64,000 bases of DNA, taken from the NCBI GenBank assembly GCA_951812995.1, contig CATOTD010000002.1, positions 441,468 through 505,467 on the forward strand, read 5' to 3'. The notes below the pieces were generated by a model. It was given only the letters and a program-made list of their open reading frames with translations, did no database searches and had not been told where the DNA came from. The stretch is from an uncultured Gammaproteobacteria bacterium. Its GTDB lineage: Bacteria; Pseudomonadota; Gammaproteobacteria; Eutrophobiales; Eutrophobiaceae. Position 1 is the stretch's first letter, and each line of letters opens with the position of its first letter. Positions 18,665 through 28,160 of the stretch are shown here, piece by piece. The position numbers were made by a program, and so were the translations under genes.

Positions 18665-20337
18665 ATAACACTGGAATCTGGCACAACCAAACCAGCTACC
18701 TCATTATTCAAAATCTTCGTCGTTTCCGTGTGAATTTCGTCCATCTGATAGCGGACACCACTAAACCAACTGTCCACTATCAAACTGGAGATCTCGAACA
18801 ACGCTGATTCTGGATGGGTTTTGACGCGAGCACCAGTCGTTGTCACCCGCATAGCGGGTGTGAAGGTCAAGGTCGGTGGTATTTGAGGCTGTGTTGCGCT
18901 GTTTGGGTCTGCCAGGGCGGATATTTCCGGAATTTGGGCGGAGTCAGGCTGTGGCCTGTCGTCGCTCGTGGAAAATCAGACGGCGGAAGTTGTAGCTCAG
19001 GTTGGCCATGGTCATGCGGGCCTTCGCACGGGTTTGGCCGATTGAGCGGATGGTCAGAGCCATGGGCCCTTTCTCGTACCCGAACACAGGCGCGGATGGC
19101 GGAGCGTGTCGCGTTGCCCCGGCGAATATGCCTGGCCATGGGTTTGCCGCGTGGCTTCTTGCGATGAATGTGTGAGCGGTACCCTTGCGCTTTGAGCCAG
19201 TCTTCGTTCTTGGACGACCGATATCCAGTATCGGCCCAAACCGCCTTCGAGCTGTTTGTCTCGTCCAGAACCGAGGAGCGTTCATGCCCGTCGTAGCGAG
19301 CCGCATTCGTGCCAGTCTCACCCCGGATGAAGCGCCATTTGCGGTCAATGGACACGTGGTTCTTGTACCCAAAGTGCGGAACCGAAATATCGACAAGGCC
19401 AGTATCCTCCTCGCCCTCCTTGGTCGTCTTGGCCTTTGAATACTTGACCGTCCAACGCGCATCGGTGTCTTTCTGCGCTGCCTTGGACAGATCATCGGGC
19501 CAGATGTCAGATGCGGCCTCACCTGCCTTGGCGCGCGCTTTCTCTTCTTTCGTCATCCGCTGGCGCGGGGCAGAGACCAACGTGGCATCCACAATCTGAC
19601 CGCCGGTCGGTTTGTATCCCCGCGCGCAGAGCTGAGCTTCAAACGCGGCAAACAGGGCCTTGAAGACACCCGCCTAGGTCAGCTTCTCTCTGAAAAGCCA
19701 GATCGTCTTCTGATCAGGTGTCGGCTCCCCGATTTGAAATCCCAGGAACCGCAACCAACTGAAACGGTCACGAATGAGAAACTCCATCCGCTCATCGCTC
19801 AGATTGTGCATCGAGGCCAACACCAGCACCTTGAACATCACAACGGCATCATAGGGCGGACGACCACCTTTGGGACGTTCCCCATAGCCAAGCGCTTCAA
19901 CAAGAACTGGGCGAAACACTTCGAAATCAACGTGCCGCTCCAAAACCTCAAGCGGATCTCCCATCGCCGAAAGCCGCGCCAAATGATCCGTCAAATCAAA
20001 CAATCCAGGTGCGTGCATCAACAAAATCCTCCCACATCAAGTGAATCAGACCGTACCACAAAATGCACGGTTTTTAGAGGCTTCCAGATCATTGTCAACA
20101 CGGTTAAAAATCAGATCATCTATATCAAGACCGACAAAATTAATACTGTCACGACCGGCCGCATCTTTACTATATATCGTGTCCTGACCATAACCCCTCG
20201 TAAACAAATAGGTATCATTGCCCCGGCCACCCTCCAACCAGTCATCGCCATCACCATAATCAACGATATAATCATCACCGTTTGTTGGTATTGCAACCTA
20301 CCCATCTGTGGTGGAATTTAAAAGTAGTATCATGCGG
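18661..20337 (-). pseudogene. RTX-type calcium-binding protein gene, interrupted and truncated
   Basis: The minus strand encodes pieces of an RTX protein on both sides of an IS5 'B' insertion (18787-20085). The upstream piece (20086-20337) has DYGDGDDWLEGGRGNDTY, then RGYGQDTIYSKD and DIDDLIFNRVDNDL: nonapeptide repeats GGxGxDxxx and the haemolysin-related domain. The downstream piece (18661-18786) continues the same domain: IVDSWFSGVRYQMDEIHTE to a natural stop. Such proteins are exported by type I secretion. The 5' part is lost at the IS481 arm starting at 20346, and a TAG lies in frame just before the repeats. The insertion flanks (AACT and AGAT) do not match. A TolC-like gene lies at 42980-44329, but no ABC transporter or adaptor is in the window. 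Confidence 0.8.
18787..20085 (-). mobile_element. IS5-family element 'B', copy 2 (1299 bp), defective
   Basis: Full-length copy with ends GGAAGCCTCTAAAAAC (20085, minus) and GGAGATCTCGAACAACG. Transposase segments are at 19674-20024 and 18867-19592, separated by the conserved in-frame TAG. The C-terminal frame break (..ATRSAIRAC against FGYEKGPMALTI) is the same as in the other copies. It is inserted in the RTX gene. Confidence 0.85.
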
Positions 20338-20345
20338 CCATTTTC

Positions 20346-20836
20346 ACCTACCTGTGATCTGTGCATAGGTTGTTCATGCGAGCCATGTGAGAGATTATAT
20401 AAGTGACCAAACCAATAGGGTCAACAGAAACCCGCATGAACGTACACAAGCATGTCCCATTGACACCAGAAGGTCGACTGAGTATGGTCAGACGAGCCCA
20501 ACAACCTGGTTTTCCAGCGACCCAGGTGGCGCAAGAGTTTCATACGTCAACTCACACTGTATTGAAGTGGAACAATCAATTTGATAAGGACGGTCTGGCA
20601 GGCCTGGAAGATAGTGGTTCTCGGCCAGTCAGCCGCCATCCCAGAGCACTGACAGATAGGCAAGTCCGCCAAACCTCTTTGCTACGTAAGCACCGCTGGA
20701 CCATGGGCCAGATTGCCAGGAATGTCGGCTCGACCCTGCCACAATGTCTTCGCACCGCAGACGACTCGGTCTAAACAAACGCTCCGCGCTTGAGTCCGCT
20801 AAACCCAATAATCTTTATGAGTGGTCTTATCCAGCT
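20346..20836 (+). mobile_element. IS481-family element, 5' arm (copy 1)
   Basis: Starts with ACCTACCTGTGATCTG, then CATAGGTTGTTCATG (terminal repeat). It encodes the N-terminal helix-turn-helix part of the transposase from about 20403 (PLTPEGRLSMVRRAQQPGFP, then TQVAQEFHTSTHTVLKWNNQ, LAGLEDSGSRPVSRHPRAL). The frame breaks at NVGSTLPQCL and continues one frame over (MSSHRRRLGLNKRSA). The element is cut by IS5 'B' copy 3 at 20837. This arm plus the first part of the IS5 copy is repeated without visible change at 26122-27034. Confidence 0.8.
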
Positions 20837-22135
20837 GGAAGCCTCTAAAAACCGTGCATTTTGTGGTACGGTCTGATTCACTTGATGTGGGAGGATTTTG
20901 TTTATGCACGCACCTGGATTGTTTGATTTGACAGATCATTTGGCGCGGCTTTCGGCGATGGGAGATCCGCTTGAAGCTCTGGACTGTCATGTGAATTTCG
21001 AAGCGCTCCGTCCCGTTTTGGTGGTAGCGCTTGGCTATGGGGAACGTCCCAAAGGTGGTCGTCCGCCCTATGACCCAGTTGTGATGTTCAAGGTGCTGGT
21101 CTTGGCCTTGATGCACAATCTGAGCGATGAGCGGATGGAGTTTCTCATTCGTGACCGTTTCAGTTGGTTGCGTTTCCTGGGATTTCAAATCGGGGAGCCG
21201 ACACCTGATCAGAAGACGATCTGGCTTTTCAGAGAGAAGCTGACCTAGGCGGGTGTCTGCAAGGCCCTGTTTGCCGCGTTTGAAGCTCAGCTCTGCGCGC
21301 GGGGATACAAACCGACCGGCGGTCAGATTATGGATGCCACGTTGGTCTTTGCCCCGCGCCAACGGATGACGAAAGAAGAGAAAGCGCGCGCCAAGGCAGG
21401 TGAGGCCGCATCTGACATCTGGCCCGATGATCTGTCCAAGGCAGCGCAGAAAGACACCGATGTGCGTTGGACGGTCAAGTATTCAAAGGCCAAGACGACC
21501 AAGGAGGGTGAGGAGGATACTGGCCTTGTCGATATTTCGGTTCCGCACTTTGGGTATAAGAACCACGTGTCCATTGACCGCAAATGGCGCTTTATCCGGG
21601 GTGAGACTGGCACGAATGCGGCTCGCTACGACGGGCATGAACGCTCCTCGGTTCTGGACGAGACAAACAGCTCGAAGGCGGTTTGGGCCGATACCGGGTA
21701 CCGCTCGGCCAGGAATGAGGCTTGGCTGAAGGCGCAAGGGTACCGCTCACATATCCATCGCAAGAAGCCACGCGGCAAACCCATGGCCAGGCATATTCGT
21801 CGGGGCAACGCGACACGCTCCGCCATCCGCGCCTGTGTTCGGCTACGAGAAAGGACCCATGGCTCTGACCATCCGCTCAATCGGCCAAACCCGTGCGAAG
21901 GCCCGCATGACCATGGCCAACCTGAGCTACAACTTCCGCCGTCTGATTTTCCACGAGCGACGACAGGCCACAGCCTGACTCCGCCCAAATTCCGGAAATA
22001 CCCGCCCTGGCAGACCCAAACAGCGCGACACAGCCTCAAATACCACCGATCTTGACCTTCACACCCACTATGCGGGTGACAACGACTGGTGCTCGCGTCA
22101 AAACCCATCCAGAATCAGCGTTGTTCGAAGTCTCC
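20837..22135 (+). mobile_element. IS5-family element 'B', copy 3 (1299 bp), defective
   Basis: Transposase N-terminal part 20898-21248, in-frame TAG at 21246-21248, same frame reopened 21330-21835, then the C-terminus (FGYEKGPMALTIRS to QATA) in the +1 frame to a TGA at 21976-21978. Left flank AGCT, right flank AGGT. The left neighbour is an IS481 arm and the right neighbour an IS5 'C' fragment, so the copy marks a recombination joint rather than a clean insertion. Confidence 0.85.
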
Positions 22136-22386
22136 AGGTTCAAAGGGCCAGGCAAGAATGCGAACCACCTGTTTGCCCGCTGTGCCCTGATTAATCTTAT
22201 GCTATCAAAGAAGCAATTATTACGGCTATCAGTGGCTTAGTACGCCTGGAATAGGGGCGATAGCTGAAAACAGTAGGCCGGGACAAGAAAAATGAAAGAG
22301 AGTAATGAGCAAGACGTTCAATGCTCGCTACTATCGAGCACAGTGATGCCCACTTGCTTGAAAATCCTTAATTGATCAGATGTTCC
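22136..22386 (+). mobile_element. IS5-family element 'C', 3' terminal fragment
   Basis: Begins in the transposase C-terminus (FKGPGKNANHLF, then ALINLMLSKKQLLRLSVA with its stop near 22240) and runs to the right terminal repeat ending GATCAGATGTTCC at 22386. Nearly the same sequence is found at the 3' ends of the full copies at 45920-46968 and 48185-49232. The rest of the element was replaced by IS5 'B' copy 3. Confidence 0.75.
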
Positions 22387-22586
22387 TTTTATAAGCATCT
22401 ATTCTCTTTTAACAAATATATTGCGTATTTAAGTATATAATTCCCTTATATAAAGTAGAATTTAATTTCTGATTATGCCCGCAGTGATTATGCCCGCAGT
22501 TTGATGCGAATGACAAATTCCTTTTGTCGCATAATAGCCTTTCGGATAAGATCCGTGCCACCATTATTGCTGGATAAAATAACAAC
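22387..22586 (+). repeat. cysS upstream region: solo IS1595 end and a 15-bp tandem duplication
   Basis: Bases 22420-22446 (TTGCGTATTTAAGTATATAATTCCC) match the right terminal repeat of the IS1595-family elements of this window (compare 25753-25775 and 62837-62859), with no transposase attached. Just downstream GATTATGCCCGCAGT occurs twice in tandem (about 22472-22501). No convincing promoter consensus for cysS was found; whatever drives cysS lies in or near this scar. Confidence 0.5.
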
Positions 22587-23978
22587 GTGTTGAAAATTTA
22601 CAACAGTTTAAGTCGAAAAAAAGAAGTTTTTAAGTCGCTAGATATGGGCAAGGTGCGCATGTATGTTTGTGGTATGACGGCGTATGATTTTTGTCATGTA
22701 GGCCATGCCCGGGTCATGGTGGTTTTCGATATGGTTGTACGCTATCTTCGGCATAGCGGTCTGGATGTCCATTATGTGCGTAATATTACCGATATTGACG
22801 ACAAGATAATCAGGCGCGCAAGTGAAAACAATGAAACGATTGATGCATTGACAACACGCTTTATTGCGGCGATGAATGAGGATGCATCTGCGCTTGGCGT
22901 TGTAAGCCCAGATGAGGAGCCGCAAGCGACGCAGTATATGCCCGCGATTATCGCCATGGTCGCAAAACTGATCGATAAAAAATACGCCTATATCGGCAAC
23001 AACAAGGATGTGTATTTTGATGTTAGTTTGTATGCTGACTATGGCCGCTTATCGGGCAAGAAAACAACCGAGTTACGCGCCGGCGAGCGCGTAGCGATTC
23101 AGCAAGAAAAAGATGATCCGCTGGATTTTGTACTCTGGAAGGCGGCCAAACCCAATGAGCCTAGTTGGCCTTCGCCGTGGGGTGAGGGTCGTCCTGGTTG
23201 GCATATAGAATGCTCCGCCATGTCAACCTATTGCCTTGGCAACCATTTTGATATCCATGGTGGCGGCCAGGACTTACAGTTCCCGCATCATGACAATGAA
23301 ATTGCGCAATCGGTTTGTGCAACAGGCGCAGCGTTTGCGAATGTCTGGATGCATAATGGCTTTGTCCGGGTTAATGAAGACAAGATGTCAAAATCATTGA
23401 ACAATTTCTTCACTATAAGAGAAGTGCTACAAAAATTTCAACCCGAGGTCATTCGTTTTTTCATTCTTTCCAGCCATTACCGTAGCCCGTTAAATTATGC
23501 TATTGATAATCTGGAAGAGGCTAAAGCGGCACTGCGTGGATTGTATACGGCGTTAAGAGGTGTTGTAGATGTTGGTAGAGCCACACCCAACAAAAATTAT
23601 ATCGCCGCATTTAATGCTTATATGGATGATGATTTTAATACGCCTTGCGCCATTGCCTTATTGCATGAATTGGCACGGGATTTGAATCGACACGCTGACA
23701 AGACAGCAAGCAAAGCCATTGAATGCGCGGCCACATTAAAAAACCTCGGAAAGATTTTAGGATTGCTGCAAGAGGAACCACAAACATTTCTCCAGGCAAA
23801 AACAAATGCCGACAACAACACCTTGGATGAAGCAGAAATCCAGACATTTTTAGATGAACGGCATGTTGCAAAATCAACAAAAAACTATGTAAAAGCCGAT
23901 CAAATTCGAGATCACCTCTTAAGTTTGGGCATCAGGCTTGAAGATACACCACAAGGGACAATATGGCATCGTAACTAA
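22587..23978 (+). CDS. cysS: Cysteinyl-tRNA synthetase
   Basis: A 463-residue class I aminoacyl-tRNA synthetase that charges tRNA-Cys in the cytoplasm. The HIGH-type motif is CHVGHAR (37-40), preceded by the zinc ligand Cys28 (YVCGMTAYD). Other zinc ligands are in WHIECSAMS and [11 protein letters not shown]. The second ATP motif is [10 protein letters not shown]. The C-terminal helical part ([12 protein letters not shown] onward) and the end ([16 protein letters not shown]) match the family; length is normal. The start is GTG at 22587; no better start lies upstream and the N-terminus [15 protein letters not shown] aligns with the family. It is followed by tRNA-Pro and tRNA-Arg on the same strand. 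Intact and presumably essential. Confidence 0.95.
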   Translation: MLKIYNSLSRKKEVFKSLDMGKVRMYVCGMTAYDFCHVGHARVMVVFDMVVRYLRHSGLDVHYVRNITDIDDKIIRRASENNETIDALTTRFIAAMNEDASALGVVSPDEEPQATQYMPAIIAMVAKLIDKKYAYIGNNKDVYFDVSLYADYGRLSGKKTTELRAGERVAIQQEKDDPLDFVLWKAAKPNEPSWPSPWGEGRPGWHIECSAMSTYCLGNHFDIHGGGQDLQFPHHDNEIAQSVCATGAAFANVWMHNGFVRVNEDKMSKSLNNFFTIREVLQKFQPEVIRFFILSSHYRSPLNYAIDNLEEAKAALRGLYTALRGVVDVGRATPNKNYIAAFNAYMDDDFNTPCAIALLHELARDLNRHADKTASKAIECAATLKNLGKILGLLQEEPQTFLQAKTNADNNTLDEAEIQTFLDERHVAKSTKNYVKADQIRDHLLSLGIRLEDTPQGTIWHRN

Positions 23979-24078
23979 TTGATTTTAATAATATTACGTA
24001 TTTTAATTTTGGGATTTGACGCGATACCATGGACTGCGTATCATCTCACGTCCTGTTGCGGTAGGAGAGTCAGGTAAT

Positions 24079-24155
24079 CGGGGCATAGCGCAGTCTGGTA
24101 GCGCATCTGCTTTGGGAGCAGAGGGTCGGGGGTTCGAATCCCTCTGCCCCGACCA
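24079..24155 (+). tRNA. tRNA-Pro (anticodon TGG)
   Basis: 77 bases with encoded CCA. Acceptor CGGGGCA pairs with TGCCCCG; the anticodon arm is TCTGC-TTTGGGA-GCAGA, giving TGG; the T arm has GGTTCGAATCC. First of four tRNA genes in the array after cysS. Confidence 0.95.
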
Positions 24156-24187
24156 TTTGATTTACAGTATGCTATAAAGATGCGGAT

Positions 24188-24264
24188 GCGCCTGTAGCTC
24201 AATTGGATAGAGCACTGGCCTTCTAAGCCAGGGGTTAGAGGTTCGAGTCCTCTCAGGCGCGCCA
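24188..24264 (+). tRNA. tRNA-Arg (anticodon TCT)
   Basis: 77 bases with encoded CCA. Acceptor GCGCCTG pairs with CAGGCGC; anticodon arm CTGGC-CTTCTAA-GCCAG gives TCT; T arm GAGGTTCGAGTCCTC. Separated from tRNA-His by an IS1595-family insertion. Confidence 0.95.
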
Positions 24265-24393
24265 ATCAGTACCGTCCATCATTGTTGCGTGATTGAGTTT
24301 TCGATTATGGTTTAGTTTGGGAATTATATACTTTACTCCAATAGATAACTCATATAATCTAACATAAAAATGCAATAAAACGGAGGGTCATCA

Positions 24394-25323
24394 ATGAAAG
24401 ACAATACCATATCCACATTTGAGTTATTTCGCCAGTTTCCGGATGCTGAAGCCGCTAGATTGTATTTTGAGGGACAACGCTGGAGAGATTACATATCCTG
24501 TCCTCATTGTGGGGAATTTAAGCGTATTACCCCGCGCAAAGGAAAGCGGACAGGATATTACTTATGCCGGGACTGTAAGAGTGAGTTTACGGTGAGAACC
24601 GGCACTATCTTTGAACGTTCTCATGTACCACTACATAAATGGCTATATGCTATTTACTTAACTGTCACCTCGCGCAAGGGCATATCTAGCTTGCAGTTAT
24701 CTAAACAAATCGGAGTAACTCAAAAGACCGCCTGGTTTATGCAGGCCCGCATTCGTGAAACCTGTAACGATAATACAGATAATTTACTTTCTGGCATTGT
24801 TGAGATTGATGAGACCTATATCGGTGGGAAGGAACATAACAAACACAAACACAAGAAAGTCCGCGCAGGCCGTGGCGTAGCTGGCAAGCAGGTAGTGGTC
24901 GGAATGCGTGAGCGCGGTGGCCGCACAAGGGCTAAGCCTATCCCATCAACTGATATACCGACCCTGCACAAAGAGATTGGCTGTTCAGTGGAATATGGTG
25001 CCACCATTTACACAGATGAACACAGGTCATATCAGCATTTACAGTCTGCTTATCAGCATGGTACGGTAACCCATAGTGCGGGAGAATATGTGGGTTCAAA
25101 CAACATTCATACCAATAGCATTGAAAGTGTCTGGGCTTTACTCAAACGCGGTCTGTATGGGGTATGGCATCATGCCAGCACTAAACACTTACATCGCTAT
25201 GTGAACGAAGTGACTTTTAGACTGAATAACGGACAATGTAAGTTACCAACCAATCAACGTATAGAATCACTTATAAGCAACGCGATAGGTAAACGGATTA
25301 CCTATCGCGAGGTGATAGCATGA
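24394..25323 (+). CDS. IS1595-family transposase, apparently intact
   Basis: 309 residues. The N-terminal zinc-binding region is CPHCGEFKRITPRKG with a second CRDC pair. The DDE-type core shows GIVEIDETYIGGKE (first Asp), TIYTDEHRSYQHL (second Asp) and HTNSIESVWALLKRG (Asn/Glu position), the IS1595 pattern. A ribosome site CGGAGGG lies ahead of the ATG. This is the one transposase in the window I could read without a frame break or premature stop, so this element may be active. It would not be expected to mobilise the IS5, IS256 or IS481 families. Confidence 0.9.
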   Translation: MKDNTISTFELFRQFPDAEAARLYFEGQRWRDYISCPHCGEFKRITPRKGKRTGYYLCRDCKSEFTVRTGTIFERSHVPLHKWLYAIYLTVTSRKGISSLQLSKQIGVTQKTAWFMQARIRETCNDNTDNLLSGIVEIDETYIGGKEHNKHKHKKVRAGRGVAGKQVVVGMRERGGRTRAKPIPSTDIPTLHKEIGCSVEYGATIYTDEHRSYQHLQSAYQHGTVTHSAGEYVGSNNIHTNSIESVWALLKRGLYGVWHHASTKHLHRYVNEVTFRLNNGQCKLPTNQRIESLISNAIGKRITYREVIA

Positions 25324-25363
25324 GCAAAGCAATGGAAATAGAATGCGGATATACAGGACGATA

Positions 25364-25683
25364 ATGAGAGCAGGTTACATCAAAGACTATATAAGTGGTG
25401 AAGAAGTAAAAGCTACGCCAGAAGAAGTAGAAGCAGTACAAGTCTTTTCCGAAACACTTGTCGAAGATTACGGATACCCCAAAGAACAATTACAAACACG
25501 ACCACAGTGGCGTGTAAAAGTAAGGCCATCTGATACCAAAAAAGAGTATCCGCTTGATATTGCAGTATTCAACAAAGATAAAAAACCGATAAAAACCTTT
25601 TTATTGTCGTTGCGTGCAAACGAAAGACAAGAAAAGATGGTTTAACCCAAAATGGAGTGCAATTGAAAAATTGCATAAGGTAA
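25364..25683 (+). pseudogene. Passenger gene: HsdR N-terminal-domain-like fragment
   Basis: Starts MRAGYIKDYISGEEVKATPE, matching the N-terminal domain of type I restriction enzyme R subunits (HSDR_N type), which carries a PD-(D/E)xK nuclease. The acidic residue of PLDIAVF is present. One frameshift near 25605 is needed to continue into FIVVACKRKTRKDGLTQ, where the family has V-E-C-K: the catalytic Glu is Ala here. The frame then stops at 25683. The fragment is only about 105 codons and lies wholly inside the IS1595 terminal repeats. It is therefore cargo of the element, not a remnant of a local restriction operon. Confidence 0.75.
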
Positions 25684-25787
25684 CAGGTGAGCATGGTGAG
25701 CTTGTTACTTGAAAAAACTAACAAATCATTGTGTTTGTATTTTGTAGTGAAGTTGGAGTAAAGTATATAATTTCCTTTAGTTTTTAT

Positions 25788-25864
25788 GGTGAGCGTAGCT
25801 CAGTTGGTAGAGCCCCGGATTGTGATTCCGGTCGTCGTGGGTTCGAGTCCCATCGTTCACCCCA
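25788..25864 (+). tRNA. tRNA-His (anticodon GTG)
   Basis: 77 bases including the extra 5' G typical of tRNA-His. GGTGAGCG pairs with CGTTCACC, followed by CCA. Anticodon arm reads CGGAT-TGTGATT-CCG around GTG. It begins five bases after the target duplication of the IS1595 element. Confidence 0.95.
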
Positions 25865-25969
25865 TTGTCCGGGTTGTGAGTTCAGTTGCCAGTGTAGTTG
25901 TCAGTGTGGCGGATGCGCGAGTGCGGCAGACGCTTAATCCATGATGGCGTAGATCTAACCTCCATGTTC

Positions 25970-26045
25970 GGGCCGTTAGCTCAGTTGGTAGAGCAGTGGA
26001 CTCTTAATCCATTTGTCGTAGGTTCGACCCCTACACGGCCCACCA
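25970..26045 (+). tRNA. tRNA-Lys (anticodon CTT)
   Basis: 76 bases with CCA. Acceptor GGGCCGT pairs with ACGGCCC; the anticodon arm is GTGGA-CTCTTAA-TCCAT, giving CTT. T arm GTAGGTTCGACCCCTAC. A CTT lysine tRNA is an accessory isoacceptor that reads AAG; the usual TTT species must be elsewhere. Confidence 0.93.
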
Positions 26046-26121
26046 AATTTTACAAACATGGAAAACAATCAACGCAAGGGATTTTTGTTATATAGCAAGG
26101 GAACAGTCGGTAATGAACTTG

Positions 26122-26612
26122 ACCTACCTGTGATCTGTGCATAGGTTGTTCATGCGAGCCATGTGAGAGATTATATAAGTGACCAAACCAATAGGGTCAA
26201 CAGAAACCCGCATGAACGTACACAAGCATGTCCCATTGACACCAGAAGGTCGACTGAGTATGGTCAGACGAGCCCAACAACCTGGTTTTCCAGCGACCCA
26301 GGTGGCGCAAGAGTTTCATACGTCAACTCACACTGTATTGAAGTGGAACAATCAATTTGATAAGGACGGTCTGGCAGGCCTGGAAGATAGTGGTTCTCGG
26401 CCAGTCAGCCGCCATCCCAGAGCACTGACAGATAGGCAAGTCCGCCAAACCTCTTTGCTACGTAAGCACCGCTGGACCATGGGCCAGATTGCCAGGAATG
26501 TCGGCTCGACCCTGCCACAATGTCTTCGCACCGCAGACGACTCGGTCTAAACAAACGCTCCGCGCTTGAGTCCGCTAAACCCAATAATCTTTATGAGTGG
26601 TCTTATCCAGCT
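26122..26612 (+). mobile_element. IS481-family element, 5' arm (copy 2)
   Basis: Identical by eye to 20346-20836, including the terminal repeat and the frame break at NVGSTLPQCL. It is cut by IS5 'B' copy 4 at 26613, and the IS481 gene continues on the far side (27903-28160), so this is one IS481 element with an IS5 inserted in it. Confidence 0.8.
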
Positions 26613-27902
26613 GGAAGCCTCTAAAAACCGTGCATTTTGTGGTACGGTCTGATTCACTTGATGTGGGAGGATTTTGTTTATGCACGCACCTGGATTGTTT
26701 GATTTGACAGATCATTTGGCGCGGCTTTCGGCGATGGGAGATCCGCTTGAAGCTCTGGACTGTCATGTGAATTTCGAAGCGCTCCGTCCCGTTTTGGTGG
26801 TAGCGCTTGGCTATGGGGAACGTCCCAAAGGTGGTCGTCCGCCCTATGACCCAGTTGTGATGTTCAAGGTGCTGGTCTTGGCCTTGATGCACAATCTGAG
26901 CGATGAGCGGATGGAGTTTCTCATTCGTGACCGTTTCAGTTGGTTGCGTTTCCTGGGATTTCAAATCGGGGAGCCGACACCTGATCAGAAGACGATCTGG
27001 CTTTTCAGAGAGAAGCTGACCTAGGCGGGTGTCTTCAAGGCCCTGTTTGCCGCGTTTGAAGCTCAGCTGTGCGCGCGCGGGTACAAGCCCACTGGCGGTC
27101 AGATTGTGGATGCCACGTTGGTCTCCGCCCCGCGCCAGCGGATGACGAAAGAAGAGAAAGCGCGCGCCAAGGCAGGTGAGGCCGCATCTGACATCTGGCC
27201 CGATGATCTGTCCAAGGCAGCGCAGAAAGACACCGATGCGCGTTGGACGGTCAAGTATTCAAAGGCCAAGGAGGGTGAGGAGGATACTGGCCTTGTCGAT
27301 ATTCCGGTTCCGCACTTTGGGTACAAGAACCACGTGTCCATTGACCGCAAATGGCGCTTCATCCGGGGTGAGACTGGCACGAATGCGGCTCGCTACGACG
27401 GGCATGAACGCTCCTCGGTTCTGGACGAGACAAACAGCTCGAAGGCGGTTTGGGCCGATACCGGGTACCGCTCGGCCAGGAATGAGGCTTGGCTGAAGGC
27501 GCAAGGGTACCGCTCACATATCCATCGCAAGAAGCCACGCGGCAAACCCATGGCCAAACACATTCGCCGGGGCAACGCGACACGCTCCGCCATCCGCGCC
27601 TGTGTTCGGCTACGAGAAAGGACCCATGGCTCTGACCATCCGCTCAATCGGTCAAACCCGTGCGAAGGCCCGCATGACCATGGCCAACCTGAGCTACAAC
27701 TTCCGCCGTCTCATCTTCCACGAGCGACGACAGGCCACAGCCTGACTCCGCCCAAATTCCGGAAATACCCGCCCTGGCAGACCCAAACAGCGCAACACAG
27801 CCTCAAATACCACCGATCTTGACCTTCACACCCGCTATGCGGGTGACAACGACTGGTGCTCGCGTCAAAATCCATCCAGAATCAGCGTTGTTCGAGGTCT
27901 CC
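26613..27902 (+). mobile_element. IS5-family element 'B', copy 4 (1290 bp), defective
   Basis: Same layout as the other copies: N-terminal part 26674-27024 ending in TAG, continuation 27106 onward, C-terminus in a shifted frame. It has a 9-bp in-frame deletion near 27267 (YSKAKEGEE where others read YSKAKTTKEGEE). Flanks are AGCT on the left and AGGT on the right, one mismatch from a 4-bp duplication, and the interrupted IS481 gene reads on across it. Confidence 0.85.
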
Positions 27903-28160
27903 AGGTTCACTGTTGCACCTGGACATCAAGACACTTGGGCGGTTCCGCAAACCCGGCCACCGCGTCACCGGTGTTCGCAAAGGTAAGCCGTCTGCAGGGG
28001 CTGGCTGGGAGTACATACACATCTGCATCGATGCTCATTCCCGACTCAGTTACGCTGAGATTCTGCCCGATGAACGCAAAGAGCGTGTGACCGCGTTCTT
28101 CAAGAGCGTGAAAGCCTACTATGAATCAATGGGTGTCCAGATTGAGCAGGTGATGACCGA
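27903..28160 (+). mobile_element. IS481-family element, middle part
   Basis: Continues the IS481 transposase: LLHLDIKTLGRFRKPGHRVT, VRKGKPSAGAGWEYIHICID and SYAEILPDERKERVTAFFKS, up to IEQVMT, where IS256 'A' copy b joins at 28161. The third catalytic residue is therefore missing. Confidence 0.75.

Larger units (their letters stand above)
24319..25775 (+). mobile_element. IS1595-family element with passenger gene, 8-bp target duplication
   Basis: The 23-bp terminal repeats GGGAATTATATACTTTACTC.. (24319-24341) and its inverted partner at 25753-25775 differ at one position. They are flanked by a perfect 8-bp duplication TTTAGTTT (24311-24318 and 25776-25783), which is the expected length for IS1595. 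Total length is 1457 bp. It carries an intact transposase and, downstream on the same strand, a decayed restriction-subunit-like passenger. It sits between tRNA-Arg and tRNA-His without damaging either. Confidence 0.93.

Noticed and set aside
21246-21248. Reassignment or routine read-through of TAG to explain the conserved amber codon in IS5 'B'
   Set aside because: TAG is used as the natural stop of host genes here (for example the exported protein ending at 7791 and the M48 protease ending at 18664), and the IS5 copies have a second, independent frame lesion.
20837-27902. Composite transposon: direct IS5 'B' copies 3 and 4 flanking cysS and the tRNA genes
   Set aside because: The outer flanks do not form a target duplication, both IS copies are nested in IS481 arms, and the transposases are dead. 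Housekeeping genes between them look resident.
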